Shown: positions 26,773 through 36,547, counted from the stretch's first letter. The stretch: 57,250 nt of DNA from an uncultured Bacteroidales bacterium (GCA_903913285.1 CAIWKO010000024.1:1-57250), one strand, 5' to 3'. Translations and numbers: made by a program. The notes: generated by a model from the letters alone, not told the origin.

Positions 26773-27915
26773 TTATTGATTACCTAGTTGGAATCGTGTT
26801 TCATTTTCAATTAAATCACTGCAAATATGCTCCATTTTCTCCATTTCTTTGTAATAATCCTGTCGTTCTTCAATTATCTTTCTATTTATTTCTCCGAATT
26901 CTTTGTTAAGATCCTTGTTCTTAAACAGGAAAATTATTTTTTCAGCCAAACTTTGAGGATTTTTAACAGGGACAATATAACCGCCTTTGCCTTCTTCGAT
27001 CCATTCCCGATTTCCACCAACATCAGTAACAATAACCGAAAGGCCGCATGCCATCGCTTCGCCTGTGCTGGCTGCCAGGCCACTATCTGATAATGAAGTT
27101 GAAACATACAGATCGGCTGATGCCAGATATTTTGGAATTTCATCTCCTGACAAACTTCCCGTAAATATTACTTTATCCGCAATGTTGAGCAAAGTAATCA
27201 AATCTTTTAAACTGTTTTCTTCCGGACCGGTTCCTGCCAAAACAAATCTCGCATCCGGAACTTCCATTAGCACTATTGGAATTGCCTGTATCAATGATTC
27301 AATATTGTACACAGGATAAAAGCTTCTGAGGCTGATCAGCATTGGCGAATTACCGATATTTAATCTTTCTCTGATTCCGGCATCTCTTTGAACAGGGTTA
27401 TTTTTCTTTGTATCAATACCGAAATAGATAATTTTTATTTTATCAGCCCCGACATCCAGTTTTACCATGGCTTCCTTGGTATTCAAGCCATCGCAGGTGA
27501 TAACATCGGCATTTTTTAAAACATATTTCGCTATCTTTTTCAATAAAACAGATACCTTGGGAGCGATCAGCACATCTGTACCCCAGGCAGTGATGATAAT
27601 TGGGTGAAATTTACTTATGGAGGCATAAAATCCGCTCAAAATAACATTATGAGCATGAACAATGTCAGGTTTAAGTTTTCGGATAATCCTTCGGGTTTGG
27701 ATAGCCCTGATACAAAAAGTTAGCAAATCTACAAAGCGGATGCGCTCCGTTGTGATTTTTGAATTTCCGATTGTACTTAATTTATGAAAAATAACACCTT
27801 CAATCTTGCGGCCTTTGTGGGAAATCAGGTGAACTTCATGCCCCTTATTTATAAAAAAACGAACCCATCGCTCCGTATGTATTGATTCTGCATTTGCAAC
27901 AAAACAAATTTTCAT
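26773..27915 (-). CDS. Glycosyltransferase family 4
   Basis: The 380-residue GT-B enzyme has an N-terminal Rossmann half (KICFVANAESIHTERWVRF, HAHNVILSGFYA, AWGTDVL) and a C-terminal donor-binding half with STGEAMACGLSVIVTDVGG near 285-305, the family 4 EX7E region. The first acidic residue of that motif appears in SDSGLAAS. It transfers a nucleotide-activated sugar to an unknown acceptor. It is in the middle of the minus-strand glycan operon. Confidence 0.88.
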   Translation of the reverse strand: MKICFVANAESIHTERWVRFFINKGHEVHLISHKGRKIEGVIFHKLSTIGNSKITTERIRFVDLLTFCIRAIQTRRIIRKLKPDIVHAHNVILSGFYASISKFHPIIITAWGTDVLIAPKVSVLLKKIAKYVLKNADVITCDGLNTKEAMVKLDVGADKIKIIYFGIDTKKNNPVQRDAGIRERLNIGNSPMLISLRSFYPVYNIESLIQAIPIVLMEVPDARFVLAGTGPEENSLKDLITLLNIADKVIFTGSLSGDEIPKYLASADLYVSTSLSDSGLAASTGEAMACGLSVIVTDVGGNREWIEEGKGGYIVPVKNPQSLAEKIIFLFKNKDLNKEFGEINRKIIEERQDYYKEMEKMEHICSDLIENETRFQLGNQ

Positions 27916-27978
27916 AAAGCGGAAATTAATTCATTCTTTGTGTTATCCGAACTTATTAATAAAACCAAAACTAAGTTT

Positions 27979-29082
27979 TCAATTTTTATAAAGCCGTTCG
28001 TTATCCTGAATGTCCATCCACATGGCAAACAATAATGCCTGCAGGCTACTGATAATTAAAAATATAAAAGCTAATAAAGTCACAGGATTAACATCCGTTT
28101 GATTCAGCACATGTATCAGAATTTTTATTCCATATGGAATAGCTATAATGCCCAATACAAACGAGATATTGTAAAACAAGAACAATGGATGGAAATCCCT
28201 TAACAAATATTTATTCCACAACCTTTTAACGAACAGTTTTCCCAGAAGCCACATGATTGGAAATAAAACTTTGAAAACATTCATTTTTGATTTCTCACCA
28301 ATGGCATAAACTGGTTTTATTTCAACCTCCTTAATTGTACAAAATGCTATGTTCAATTTTACCAGCATATCGTTAGGCATGCCATAACGCTTATAAATCT
28401 TAAATAATGGAATTGCATTTAGCGCCCTATTAGAAATTGCGGTATAGCCGGTTTGCGTGTCGGAAACATGCCAGTAGCCGGAAGCAATCTTAGTCAATAT
28501 TGATAATACTGAATTACCGAAATACCGGACACGTGGAATGGTGAGCCACGAACTCCGGTGAATCAATCGGTTTCCTTTTACGTAATCAATGGTTTCGAAA
28601 ACAACAGGCTTGCAAATTGATTCGAGTTCGTCGGGATCCATTTGTCCATCGCCGGCCATGACAGCTGTGCAATCAATGTCATGATCTTTGCACCATTTAT
28701 AACCTGTAGCTATAGCAGCACCAACTCCCCCATTTTTGAGATGATTGATGAGAATGATTCTGGAAGTTTCGGGATGGAGAGTTTCAATATTATGAGGGAT
28801 AAATCTTTTAATTTCGTCTTTATTATATTGCTGCAATAAAACATTGGCGCGATTATACATGCCGGATAAATCCTTTTCGAGATTGCTATTTAGTTGTAAT
28901 GAACTTACATTCTGAGAAGCATTGATAAACTCTTTTACAACAGTGGTGGTAATATCTTTCGAAAAATCATTTACTACAACTATTCTATCGACAAAGGATG
29001 GCATCGATTTGAGCACCATCGAAATTTGATCCTGCTCATTATAGGCCGGAACAACAACCGCGATTGTTTTATTATTGAGCAT
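27979..29082 (-). CDS. Glycosyltransferase family 2 with C-terminal membrane anchor
   Basis: The 367-residue protein has a GT-A catalytic domain (VVVPAYNEQDQI start, GDGQMDPDEL with the DxD-type metal site near 145) and DYVKGNRLIHR. Two to three membrane helices lie at about 285-370. This is the dolichyl/polyprenyl-phosphate sugar synthase type. It would load a sugar onto a polyprenyl phosphate, fitting the flippase-like proteins downstream. Start ATG 29082 (MLNNKTIAVV); an ATG at 29106 is in frame but adds an odd stretch. First gene of the operon; array B lies just upstream. Confidence 0.87.
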   Translation of the reverse strand: MLNNKTIAVVVPAYNEQDQISMVLKSMPSFVDRIVVVNDFSKDITTTVVKEFINASQNVSSLQLNSNLEKDLSGMYNRANVLLQQYNKDEIKRFIPHNIETLHPETSRIILINHLKNGGVGAAIATGYKWCKDHDIDCTAVMAGDGQMDPDELESICKPVVFETIDYVKGNRLIHRSSWLTIPRVRYFGNSVLSILTKIASGYWHVSDTQTGYTAISNRALNAIPLFKIYKRYGMPNDMLVKLNIAFCTIKEVEIKPVYAIGEKSKMNVFKVLFPIMWLLGKLFVKRLWNKYLLRDFHPLFLFYNISFVLGIIAIPYGIKILIHVLNQTDVNPVTLLAFIFLIISSLQALLFAMWMDIQDNERLYKN

Positions 29083-29189
29083 GCTGATAATTTTGTAACA
29101 TGACAAATTTAATTAAAAATCAATCATTTTTACAAGAATTAATTCAGGAAATGAAAAGAGCTAAAGGAGATAATTTCGTAAATGCCGTC

Positions 29190-29464
29190 TTGAAAGGTTG
29201 CAAAAACGTTCCGAAACACTGCAAATGTTTGTCGAAAGTAGGTTAAAGTGAGTTGAAAGTCGGCAGAAGGATTTCGAAACGTGGCAAAAGCTTTCCGAAA
29301 CGTGGCAAAAGTAAGTTGAAAGTCGGTTATTATGTTTCGAAACACTGCAAAAACGAGTTTAAACGTTGCAAAAACGTCTCGAAACAGTGCAAAAACGAGT
29401 TGAAACTACTCAAAAACAAGTCGTGGAAAGGATATACGAAGTTGACGGAAAGGCAAATAAAATT
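29190..29464. repeat. 21-bp-period degenerate array B, in a divergent intergenic region
   Basis: A GAAA-type core recurs at 29192, 29213, 29234, 29255, 29276, 29297, 29318, 29339, 29360 (TAAA), 29381 and 29402. Weaker in-phase units follow at 29423 and 29444. That is 11-13 units, exactly 21 bp apart, without indels. The typical unit is CGAAACNNTGCAAAAACG plus three bases. The sequence differs from array A. It lies between GT2 (29082, minus) and the MFS gene (29550, plus) and stops about 50 bp before the MFS promoter. Confidence 0.85.
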
Positions 29465-29511
29465 TAAAGTTACCGCAATAAAAAAAACACTTCAATGTTT
29501 AAACTAAATAT

Positions 29512-29519
29512 TATATTTG
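29512..29519 (+). promoter_or_regulatory. Putative MFS transporter -7 element
   Basis: TATATTTG is a full match to TAnnTTTG, 30 bp before the ATG at 29550. A spaced TTG is not evident. Confidence 0.6.
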
Positions 29520-29549
29520 TCGCTCATTTTAAAATTAAACTCATTTTTT

Positions 29550-30932
29550 ATGACAGAAAAAATTCAACGTATTTTACGTGATTCCAAAGCGGCTCGATGG
29601 ACAGCTTTGATATTTGTTTCGATTACTATGTTTGCCGGGTATTATCTGGCGGATGTAATGGCGCCTTTGCAAGGTATGCTCCAAAAAGAACTTGGCTGGA
29701 ATGCAAATGAATATGGCTTTTTTACAAGCGCTTATGGCTGGTTTAATGTGTTTTTATTTTTCCTGATTATCGGAGGTATCATACTCGATAAAATGGGTGT
29801 TCGTTTCACAGGGATGATGTCAGCAATTATTATGGTTGGTGGAACAGCTATAAAGTATTGGGCAATATCAACTCATGCATTAGACAATTCAATGTTGTTT
29901 GGTTGGCACGCACAAGTGATGGTTGCGGCTCTTGGCTATGCTATATTCGGAGTGGGAGTTGAAGTGGCGGGTATTACCGTATCTAAGGTAATAGTCAAGT
30001 GGTTTAAGGGACATGAGATGGCCTTGGCTATGGGACTTCAGTTGGCTGTTGCCCGTATGGGTACGGCTCTTGCATTATCAACTTCGTTACCAATTGCAAT
30101 GGCAACCGGACATGTTTCAACACCTGTTCTGCTTTGTTTGATCATGTTGTGCATCGGAACCTTGTCTTATTTTGTTTATATGTTCCGTGATAAGAAACTT
30201 GATGCATCTATCAAAGCTTATAATATTGATCAGGATGTGGCTCCTGAAGAGGAATTTAAGCTCAGAGACATTTTAACTATTCTGAAAAATAAAGGTTGGT
30301 GGTATATTGCCCTGCTTTGCGTCCTGTTTTATTCCGCAGTTTTCCCCTTCTTGAAATATGCTACCAGTTTAATGGTTAATAAATTCGGAGTAGATCCGTA
30401 TTGGGCAGGATTGTTGCCGGGATTGTTGCCATTTGGGAATATCTTTTTCACACCTATATTCGGGAGTATTTATGACCGGAAAGGTAAAGGGGCAACTATT
30501 ATGATTATAGGAGCTATTATTCTTATTGTGGTTCATGCTTTATTTGCTGTTCCATTACTTAATCATTGGATTATGGCATTTGTATTAATTTTTGCACTCG
30601 GAGTAGGATTTTCCCTAGTCCCTTCGGCTATGTGGCCTTCGGTTCCGAAAATTATTCCCGAACATCAACTTGGCACGGCATATTCTTTAATTTTTTGGGT
30701 ACAAAACTGGGGATTGATGGGCGTTCCGTATCTTATTGGCTGGGTTCTGGATAAATATTGTATTAACGGTACTTCCGTTGTGGATGGGCAAACAGTAACT
30801 TCTTATAATTACACCTTGCCCATGCTGATCTTTATGGGATTTGGGGTTCTGGCGCTAATCTTCGCATTCTTACTAAAGATAGAAGACAGGAAAAAAGGCT
30901 ACGGTCTAGAATTGCCTAACATACAAAAATAA
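29550..30932 (+). CDS. Major facilitator superfamily transporter
   Basis: The 460-residue protein has about 12 membrane helices. The MFS signature between helices 2 and 3 is GGIILDKMGVRFTG near residue 86, and a second copy (GSIYDRKGKGATI) lies in the second half near 310. The 6+6 layout with a polar central loop at 215-245 is standard. It resembles the MFSD1/NarK-like group, but no substrate can be assigned. Start ATG 29550 (MTEKIQRIL) follows the promoter; the frame opens 11 codons earlier without support. A strong terminator follows. Confidence 0.88.
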   Translation: MTEKIQRILRDSKAARWTALIFVSITMFAGYYLADVMAPLQGMLQKELGWNANEYGFFTSAYGWFNVFLFFLIIGGIILDKMGVRFTGMMSAIIMVGGTAIKYWAISTHALDNSMLFGWHAQVMVAALGYAIFGVGVEVAGITVSKVIVKWFKGHEMALAMGLQLAVARMGTALALSTSLPIAMATGHVSTPVLLCLIMLCIGTLSYFVYMFRDKKLDASIKAYNIDQDVAPEEEFKLRDILTILKNKGWWYIALLCVLFYSAVFPFLKYATSLMVNKFGVDPYWAGLLPGLLPFGNIFFTPIFGSIYDRKGKGATIMIIGAIILIVVHALFAVPLLNHWIMAFVLIFALGVGFSLVPSAMWPSVPKIIPEHQLGTAYSLIFWVQNWGLMGVPYLIGWVLDKYCINGTSVVDGQTVTSYNYTLPMLIFMGFGVLALIFAFLLKIEDRKKGYGLELPNIQK

Positions 30933-30951
30933 TTGTTCGAATGAATTTACG

Positions 30952-30989
30952 GAAAGTTGTTTTGCGTTGCGAAACAACTTTCTTTTTTT
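30952..30989 (+). terminator. Rho-independent terminator after the MFS gene
   Basis: GAAAGTTGTTT, loop of about 8 bases, AAACAACTTTC is a near-perfect 11-bp stem followed by seven T residues, 20 bp after the stop at 30932. Confidence 0.9.
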
Positions 30990-31009
30990 AAACCAATCTG
31001 TTATAGCGC

Positions 31010-31714
31010 ATGAGGATTTTAATTGTTTCAGCAACCATTCCGGAAATAACACCTCTGGCCAATATCCTGAAAGTATCGTTACAGAAATCAGTTAGAACTT
31101 ATTATGCTACTTATAGCAATCATCAGGTGACGATATTGGTTACCGGTGTTGGTATGGTGGCTACTGCTTTTCAAATTGGGTGTTTGGATGCTAACAACTT
31201 TGATATGGTGTTGAACGTTGGTATTGCAGGAAGTTTTACAAAAGAAATTGCTATCGGTGAAGTTGTTCTTGTTGAAACGGATTGTTTTGCTGAACTTGGC
31301 GCGGATTACGGAGAGAAGTTCGTACCCTTGTATCATCTCGACTTTGCGAAAGATTTTCAGGGTGCTTTTATGAATAAAAACGGAGAAATTATTAACAATT
31401 CTCTTTCTACCAACTCTGTAATAAAAGGTTTGAAAAAGGTCAAAGGCATAACGGTGAATACCATCAATGGCCAAGCTGAGCGGATTGATAAAGTGAGATC
31501 GCTTTTTACACCGGATGTTGAAACTATGGAAGGTGCTGCCTTTTTATACTGTTGTTTGATGAAAAATATTCCGTGCTACCAAATACGCGGGATCTCGAAC
31601 TACATTGAACCCCGCAACCTAAATAACTGGAATATTCCGTTAGCCATCGGAACAATGAATAAAAGAGCCATTGAGATCATTGATGCTTTTGGTATTGATG
31701 ATAATAAATTGTAG
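31010..31714 (+). CDS. mqnB: Futalosine hydrolase (menaquinone synthesis)
   Basis: The 234-residue nucleoside-phosphorylase-fold protein has NVGIAGSF at about 69-76, the ETMEGAAF motif near 175 and QIRGISNYIEPRNLNNW near 194, which set MqnB apart from other MTA/SAH nucleosidases. It cleaves futalosine to dehypoxanthine futalosine in the alternative menaquinone pathway. Other pathway genes are not in this window. It is followed by a nucleotide kinase-like gene after 9 bp. Confidence 0.9.
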   Translation: MRILIVSATIPEITPLANILKVSLQKSVRTYYATYSNHQVTILVTGVGMVATAFQIGCLDANNFDMVLNVGIAGSFTKEIAIGEVVLVETDCFAELGADYGEKFVPLYHLDFAKDFQGAFMNKNGEIINNSLSTNSVIKGLKKVKGITVNTINGQAERIDKVRSLFTPDVETMEGAAFLYCCLMKNIPCYQIRGISNYIEPRNLNNWNIPLAIGTMNKRAIEIIDAFGIDDNKL

Positions 31715-31723
31715 ATTTGCATC

Positions 31724-32287
31724 ATGATAATTATCGGGATCACAGGAACGCTCGGTGCAGGAAAAGGAACAATTGTTGACTATTTGGTTCAAAATAAGGA
31801 TTTCGTGCATTATTCAGTCAGAGAGTACCTCACAAAAGAAATCATAATAAGAGGACTTTCGTTGAACCGCGACAATATGGTTTTGGTGGCAAACGAACTT
31901 CGTGCGAAACACAATCCATCTTATATAGTTGAACAATTGTATCAAACCGCTCTGCAAAATCATAAAAATTGTGTTATTGAAAGCATAAGAACTCCCGGTG
32001 AAGCCGAAATGTTGAAAAGCAAAGGTGATTTTTATTTGATAGCCGTGGATGCCGATGCTATATTGCGCTACAAAAGGATACTTATGCGTGCATCGGAAAC
32101 CGACCATGTATCGTTTGAAACATTTATTGCTAACGAACAACGCGAAATGACTTCGAAAGATACGAATAAACAGAATCTGAAAAAATGTATTGAAATGGCC
32201 GATCATGTATTAGTTAATAATGGCAGTATAGAAGATCTTTACACTAAACTTATTTCCGTATTATTAAAAATCGACAAACATGGATGA
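31724..32287 (+). CDS. P-loop nucleotide kinase-like protein
   Basis: The 187-residue protein has a P-loop GTLGAGKG at residues 8-15, a CVIESIRTPGEAEML strand and lid-type Arg residues near 120 (RYKRILMRAS). The fold matches dephospho-CoA/nucleoside monophosphate kinases. Its stop overlaps the dCMP deaminase start by 8 bp, so the two are probably coupled. A role in deoxynucleotide handling (for instance supplying or draining the dCMP pool) follows from that context only. A true dephospho-CoA kinase is possible but less likely, since the CoA motifs are not clear. Confidence 0.72.
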   Translation: MIIIGITGTLGAGKGTIVDYLVQNKDFVHYSVREYLTKEIIIRGLSLNRDNMVLVANELRAKHNPSYIVEQLYQTALQNHKNCVIESIRTPGEAEMLKSKGDFYLIAVDADAILRYKRILMRASETDHVSFETFIANEQREMTSKDTNKQNLKKCIEMADHVLVNNGSIEDLYTKLISVLLKIDKHG

Positions 32288-32774
32288 GGAACAAAAACAT
32301 GTTCGCCCAAGCTGGGATGAATATTTTATGGGTATTGCCGATACCGTGGCTCAGCGGGCTACCTGCGACCGCGGACGAAGCGGGTGCGTGATAGTGCGCG
32401 ATAAACAAATACTGGTAACAGGTTATGTTGGTTCGCCAATGGGCCTGCCTCATTGCGACGAAGTGGGACATTTATTCAAGCAAGTAACACACGAAGACGG
32501 ACGCGTTACGAACCATTGTATGCGCACAGTTCATGCCGAACAAAATGCTATTTGCCAGGCAGCACGCAGGGGAATTTCACTTGATAAAGCCATATTATTT
32601 TGCCGGATGACACCATGCAGAACCTGTGCGATGCTGATAATTAACTGCGGTATCGTTAGAGTGGTTTGTGAAATGAAATATCATGCAGGGGCCGAATCGG
32701 AAGAGATGTTCAAGATTGCCGGAGTTGAACTGAACTATATGAGCGAAGAAATAATGAAATACAAAAATCAATAA
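32280..32774 (+). CDS. dCMP deaminase family protein
   Basis: The 164-residue enzyme has the zinc-binding HAEQNA motif (His85, Glu87) and PCRTC (Cys113, Cys116), plus Cys residues near 29 and 36 and HC pairs (58-59, 79-80) that suggest a second zinc site, as in ComEB-type dCMP deaminases. It converts dCMP to dUMP for thymidylate synthesis. It overlaps the kinase-like gene by 8 bp and is followed by a membrane protein gene after 6 bp. Confidence 0.9.
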   Translation: MDEEQKHVRPSWDEYFMGIADTVAQRATCDRGRSGCVIVRDKQILVTGYVGSPMGLPHCDEVGHLFKQVTHEDGRVTNHCMRTVHAEQNAICQAARRGISLDKAILFCRMTPCRTCAMLIINCGIVRVVCEMKYHAGAESEEMFKIAGVELNYMSEEIMKYKNQ

Positions 32775-32780
32775 AAATAT

Positions 32781-33302
32781 ATGCAAATGGAAACAGGTTG
32801 GAAACCTATGCCGGTTATTATTAAAATTTTTTGGATCATCATGATCGTTGATGCCTTTTTTGCAATCTTCTCTATTTTTTCGGTTTATTCTGCAGGGTTT
32901 GATCTGGTAGGAATTCCGTTTTACGGATTACCTGCCGTAAATATTGTGTTCTTTTTAAATCTGGTTCTACCTATATTGCTGATAATAGGAATTTATAAAC
33001 GGTATCGCTTTGTATGGATAGCTATAGCAGTTTATTTTGTATTTGTTGCTGTTAATTCGTTGATGACGATTCCTCTGATCGATACTAAAATTGCTCAATT
33101 TGCAGAAGGGATGAGTGATACTATTGGACAAATGGGGGAAGCATTATTTTATCAAACAATGCACCTTGCTATACTTTTTAGTTTAATTCTTAGTGCTGGA
33201 TTTAACCTTGCAATCACGATTATTTTCCTAGTAAAGAGAAATTATTTTATGAAAGCAAAGGAAATTTCGGAAACTAATAACGATCAGGAGCTACTTTCGT
33301 AG
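32781..33302 (+). CDS. Four-helix membrane protein, unknown function
   Basis: This 173-residue protein has four hydrophobic segments (about 12-37, 49-70, 77-97 and 128-152). A polar loop at 98-127 contains the sequence [11 protein letters not shown], and the tail is hydrophilic. The start could also be the second ATG two codons in. It follows the dCMP deaminase by 6 bp and probably belongs to the same transcript. Its end overlaps the 3' end of lptB on the other strand by 12 bp. Family not recognised. Confidence 0.65.
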   Translation: MQMETGWKPMPVIIKIFWIIMIVDAFFAIFSIFSVYSAGFDLVGIPFYGLPAVNIVFFLNLVLPILLIIGIYKRYRFVWIAIAVYFVFVAVNSLMTIPLIDTKIAQFAEGMSDTIGQMGEALFYQTMHLAILFSLILSAGFNLAITIIFLVKRNYFMKAKEISETNNDQELLS

Positions 33303-34034
33303 TTCGAAATTCTTGCCTAAATATACTTTACGAACCTGTTCGTCGTCGGCCAGTTCTTTTGCAGTACCAGCTTTTAATATAGAACCTTCGAAAAGCAAAT
33401 AAGCTCTATCAGTGATGGAGAGGGTTTCGTGAACATTATGGTCGGTGATTAATACCCCGATGTTCTTAGTTTTAAGCTTGACAACAATACTTTGTATATC
33501 TTCGACAGCTATAGGGTCGACACCGGCAAAAGGTTCGTCGAGTAAGATAAAATGCGGACTAACAGCTAATGCCCTTGCTATTTCGGTGCGTCGTCGTTCG
33601 CCACCCGACAAAGTGATTCCTTTCCCTTTGCGTACATGTTGCAAACCAAATTCATCAAGCAGTGTTTCCAACCGCTCTTGTTGTTCTGTTTTGCTGAGTT
33701 TGGTAAATTCAAGAACGGCCTTGATGTTATCTTCAACAGTCATTTGACGAAATACTGAAGCTTCCTGAGGTAAATAACCTATACCTTTTTGTGCCCGACG
33801 GTACATGGGTTCATCAGTAATATCTTTATCATCCAAAAAAACCCTGCCATCGTTAGGCTTTATCAATCCAACGATCATGTAAAAGGACGTGGTTTTCCCA
33901 GCTCCATTAGGACCAAGCAACCCTACTATTTCGCCCTGTTTCACCATAAGTGAAACATTATTCACGACAGTACGGTTACGATATTTTTTTACCAGATTAT
34001 CGGCACGTAATATTTTAGTACTTACTTCACTCAT
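33291..34034 (-). CDS. lptB: LPS export ABC transporter ATP-binding protein LptB
   Basis: The 247-residue ABC ATPase has Walker A GPNGAGKT (41-48), the Q-loop in [13 protein letters not shown], signature [15 protein letters not shown], Walker [13 protein letters not shown] and the switch-His segment TDHNVHETL. The [11 protein letters not shown] and GERRRTE sequences are characteristic of LptB, which drives LPS transport from the inner membrane with LptFG. It lies 15 bp after the DUF5686 gene and probably shares its transcript. Confidence 0.94.
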   Translation of the reverse strand: MSEVSTKILRADNLVKKYRNRTVVNNVSLMVKQGEIVGLLGPNGAGKTTSFYMIVGLIKPNDGRVFLDDKDITDEPMYRRAQKGIGYLPQEASVFRQMTVEDNIKAVLEFTKLSKTEQQERLETLLDEFGLQHVRKGKGITLSGGERRRTEIARALAVSPHFILLDEPFAGVDPIAVEDIQSIVVKLKTKNIGVLITDHNVHETLSITDRAYLLFEGSILKAGTAKELADDEQVRKVYLGKNFELRK

Positions 34035-34049
34035 AAATACAAAAGTAAA

Positions 34050-36533
34050 TTAAAAAGAAAAATAAAGCGATATCATCAACATAAATTTATGAATATCGGG
34101 ATGGTCAAGATAGTTTAGACGCCAGACACCATATACCCTTATAAATTTAAAAATGTTCTCAACCCCAACTCCAACTTCCTGATATGGACCTTTGAGTGTA
34201 TAAACATTATCAGGAAAAACGCTATAGTTTTTGTTTTTCGAGGATAAACTACCAATCAGTCCTTTGTAATAAATTACCTCGCGCCAACGCAATTTTTTCA
34301 TCAGCGGGATATGATTCAAAAATAATCCGTCGAAATGGTGTGTATAATAAAGACTCAGGTATTGATCGCTGACAAATTCGTAATAGTTCATGGTGTTAAA
34401 AGCACCCTCGTTCCAAATGTAAGTTTCATTACCTTCGTGTATTTTTAGCAATGGATAGGGTAAAGTGCCCCAAACTTTTCCGATATTAATAATATACTTC
34501 GACCAACCTATGGTACCAATATTAAACCAATGCGTGAGGCGGATGTTGAGTTTATGATATTGATAATCGCTTCTTAAAACTCCTTTCATTCCGTAAACAT
34601 ACGAAACATCCAGAACGGGGTATTTGGTTCCCAAACTTAATCGATCGAATTCTCCGCTTAAGAATTTTTCGTTGAGGGCAAAATGAGTGTTAAGCTGAAG
34701 CTCCGCAACAACAAAAGTTGATTTATCTACAGGTCCGCTAGGTTCGTTCAATTGAAAATAGGGCTGGGTTGATACCGGAAAAATGATACGATGCCTGAAA
34801 AAGAATTCGTTCGAAAGACCCATGAACCATTCGTGCTGGAAATATGCCTGAAATGTGCGGGCTAAGGCCAGTTTATCTGATTCATTGCGGCTAGTGAGTG
34901 AACGCAATAAGAGATCGTTTACTCCTATGGTCATATTGCCAAGCCCCAACTGTTCTACTTCCTTGCTGTAGCTTATCTTAATACCGGTATTCGGGTTTTT
35001 ATGGAATTGATAATATATCTCTGCTCCGTATTTGAACTTGTCGTCGAAACTTCCATAAGCCACATGGGTGGTGATCATTAGCCTTTTGCTGAATTTATTG
35101 GCAGTTCTGAGTCCCAAACTAAAGCGCTGCCCCTCGACTGCATTGAAACTATAAATTGAGAATATAGGTCCAAATTCCAGATAACCTAGTTTAAGGTGAT
35201 TAGTATAACATACATACAAAATATCGTTATAAAGCTTAAAGCGTTTCATGGTTTGTATGGTATCCACCATTTTATAGATCTTCTTTTCGGTAACACTTAA
35301 ACTGTCGTGACGATGCTCCGACCAATAATCTTTGTTACGATTGATAGCGCTGTCGTTGACCGAAATGTCGACAGGTTGATCATAAAACTTATTGGGCAGA
35401 ACCTTGTTTACGATAAAATTGCGGTAAGAAGTGCTTTTGTGGACATACATCCCGATAATTTTATTCGTATTTTCGGTAATGTTGAGGTCGGCAATTAAAT
35501 TATCGACCGTAGGCATCCAAAATTTTTTATCAACCAGTTTGAATTCCTGATTGATCTGAATTTCGTTGACGATATTGATGTTGGCATCTTTGGAAATATG
35601 CATATCTACTTTAATTACACCAAAAGTGGTGTCGTGTATCCAAAGATTTCCGGTATAAGTAAGCTCCTGATCGCGGCGGGGTTTGAATTTTATGTGGTAG
35701 CACCAATGATTGTTGATCCAACTGCTGTCGATCAGATAATATTTATAATACGCCAGACCGAAGTTGGCAATAGGGCTGACAAAGTTTTTGTCGAATATCT
35801 TGTTATAATTGTCGTAAACATTGATTTTTAGATATGAATCGCCGGTTATTTTCGACAGGTTTTTGTTTTTCAAGCCCGATACTTTGTTTGCCTTGATGAC
35901 TTCTTTATAGACTTTGGGCTGTTTGCGGAAATAGATATCTGATAAGGTTTCGGTTAAGAAAACCGGGAGATATACTTTTCCGTTGATGGTGGAAGTGTCG
36001 GCATTATCAAAAACAAAATCGAAGGGTTTCATTAAAAAGTTGTTCTGAAGCTTATCGGAATAGTTGTTGGCATCAACTTGAATTTTGCTGTAGGCTTCAT
36101 ACTGAAAAGCATCTAAACCTTCCTTGTTGTTGATTTCTTTGTTTTTGATGACTTTTTTCAGAATTACTTCGGCAGGATTAACGCCCGGTAAGATCACCAC
36201 TTCGGAAAGGTTGAATGAAACAGGTTCGAGTTCGAAATCAATATACTGGAATTTGTTTTTTACGATCAGTTTTACCTGCGATATATAGCCCATATATTGC
36301 GCCGATAAGGAATCGGTGGCATTTTTAGTGTCGAGTGAGAATTTGCCGTCGAAATCGGTTGTAGTTTGCACTTCGGTGCCTTTGAAATAAATGTTAACGA
36401 AAGGGACAGGCTGGTTGGTCTGCGCATCGATAACCGTCCCCATTATTTTGGTATGTTGCTGGGCAAAGCCCGACAATGGGCCAAACACTGCAAACAGAAC
36501 AATAATAATAACGAAACGGGAGGTTTTAAGCAT
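34050..36533 (-). CDS. DUF5686 outer-membrane protein with carboxypeptidase-regulatory-like domain
   Basis: The 827-residue protein has a signal peptide (cleavage after GFAQ, residue about 25) and an N-terminal carboxypeptidase-regulatory-like domain at 28-115 (GTVIDAQTNQPVPFVNIYF, DFDGKFSL). A long periplasmic part and a beta-strand-rich C-terminal half form the DUF5686 region and end in LMISLYFSF, typical of an outer-membrane barrel. This architecture is common in Bacteroidota and often annotated in surface or TonB-like contexts; its role is not established. Upstream of lptB (15 bp), so a part in envelope biogenesis is plausible. A -7 element is at 36548-36555. Confidence 0.88.
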   Translation of the reverse strand: MLKTSRFVIIIVLFAVFGPLSGFAQQHTKIMGTVIDAQTNQPVPFVNIYFKGTEVQTTTDFDGKFSLDTKNATDSLSAQYMGYISQVKLIVKNKFQYIDFELEPVSFNLSEVVILPGVNPAEVILKKVIKNKEINNKEGLDAFQYEAYSKIQVDANNYSDKLQNNFLMKPFDFVFDNADTSTINGKVYLPVFLTETLSDIYFRKQPKVYKEVIKANKVSGLKNKNLSKITGDSYLKINVYDNYNKIFDKNFVSPIANFGLAYYKYYLIDSSWINNHWCYHIKFKPRRDQELTYTGNLWIHDTTFGVIKVDMHISKDANINIVNEIQINQEFKLVDKKFWMPTVDNLIADLNITENTNKIIGMYVHKSTSYRNFIVNKVLPNKFYDQPVDISVNDSAINRNKDYWSEHRHDSLSVTEKKIYKMVDTIQTMKRFKLYNDILYVCYTNHLKLGYLEFGPIFSIYSFNAVEGQRFSLGLRTANKFSKRLMITTHVAYGSFDDKFKYGAEIYYQFHKNPNTGIKISYSKEVEQLGLGNMTIGVNDLLLRSLTSRNESDKLALARTFQAYFQHEWFMGLSNEFFFRHRIIFPVSTQPYFQLNEPSGPVDKSTFVVAELQLNTHFALNEKFLSGEFDRLSLGTKYPVLDVSYVYGMKGVLRSDYQYHKLNIRLTHWFNIGTIGWSKYIINIGKVWGTLPYPLLKIHEGNETYIWNEGAFNTMNYYEFVSDQYLSLYYTHHFDGLFLNHIPLMKKLRWREVIYYKGLIGSLSSKNKNYSVFPDNVYTLKGPYQEVGVGVENIFKFIRVYGVWRLNYLDHPDIHKFMLMISLYFSF

Positions 36534-36547
36534 ACAGAAATAAAGGG

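Noticed and set aside
29139-29507. ORFs on both strands over array B (68 and 84 codons)
   Set aside because: A period that is a multiple of three keeps frames open on both strands. No promoter or conserved domain supports either.
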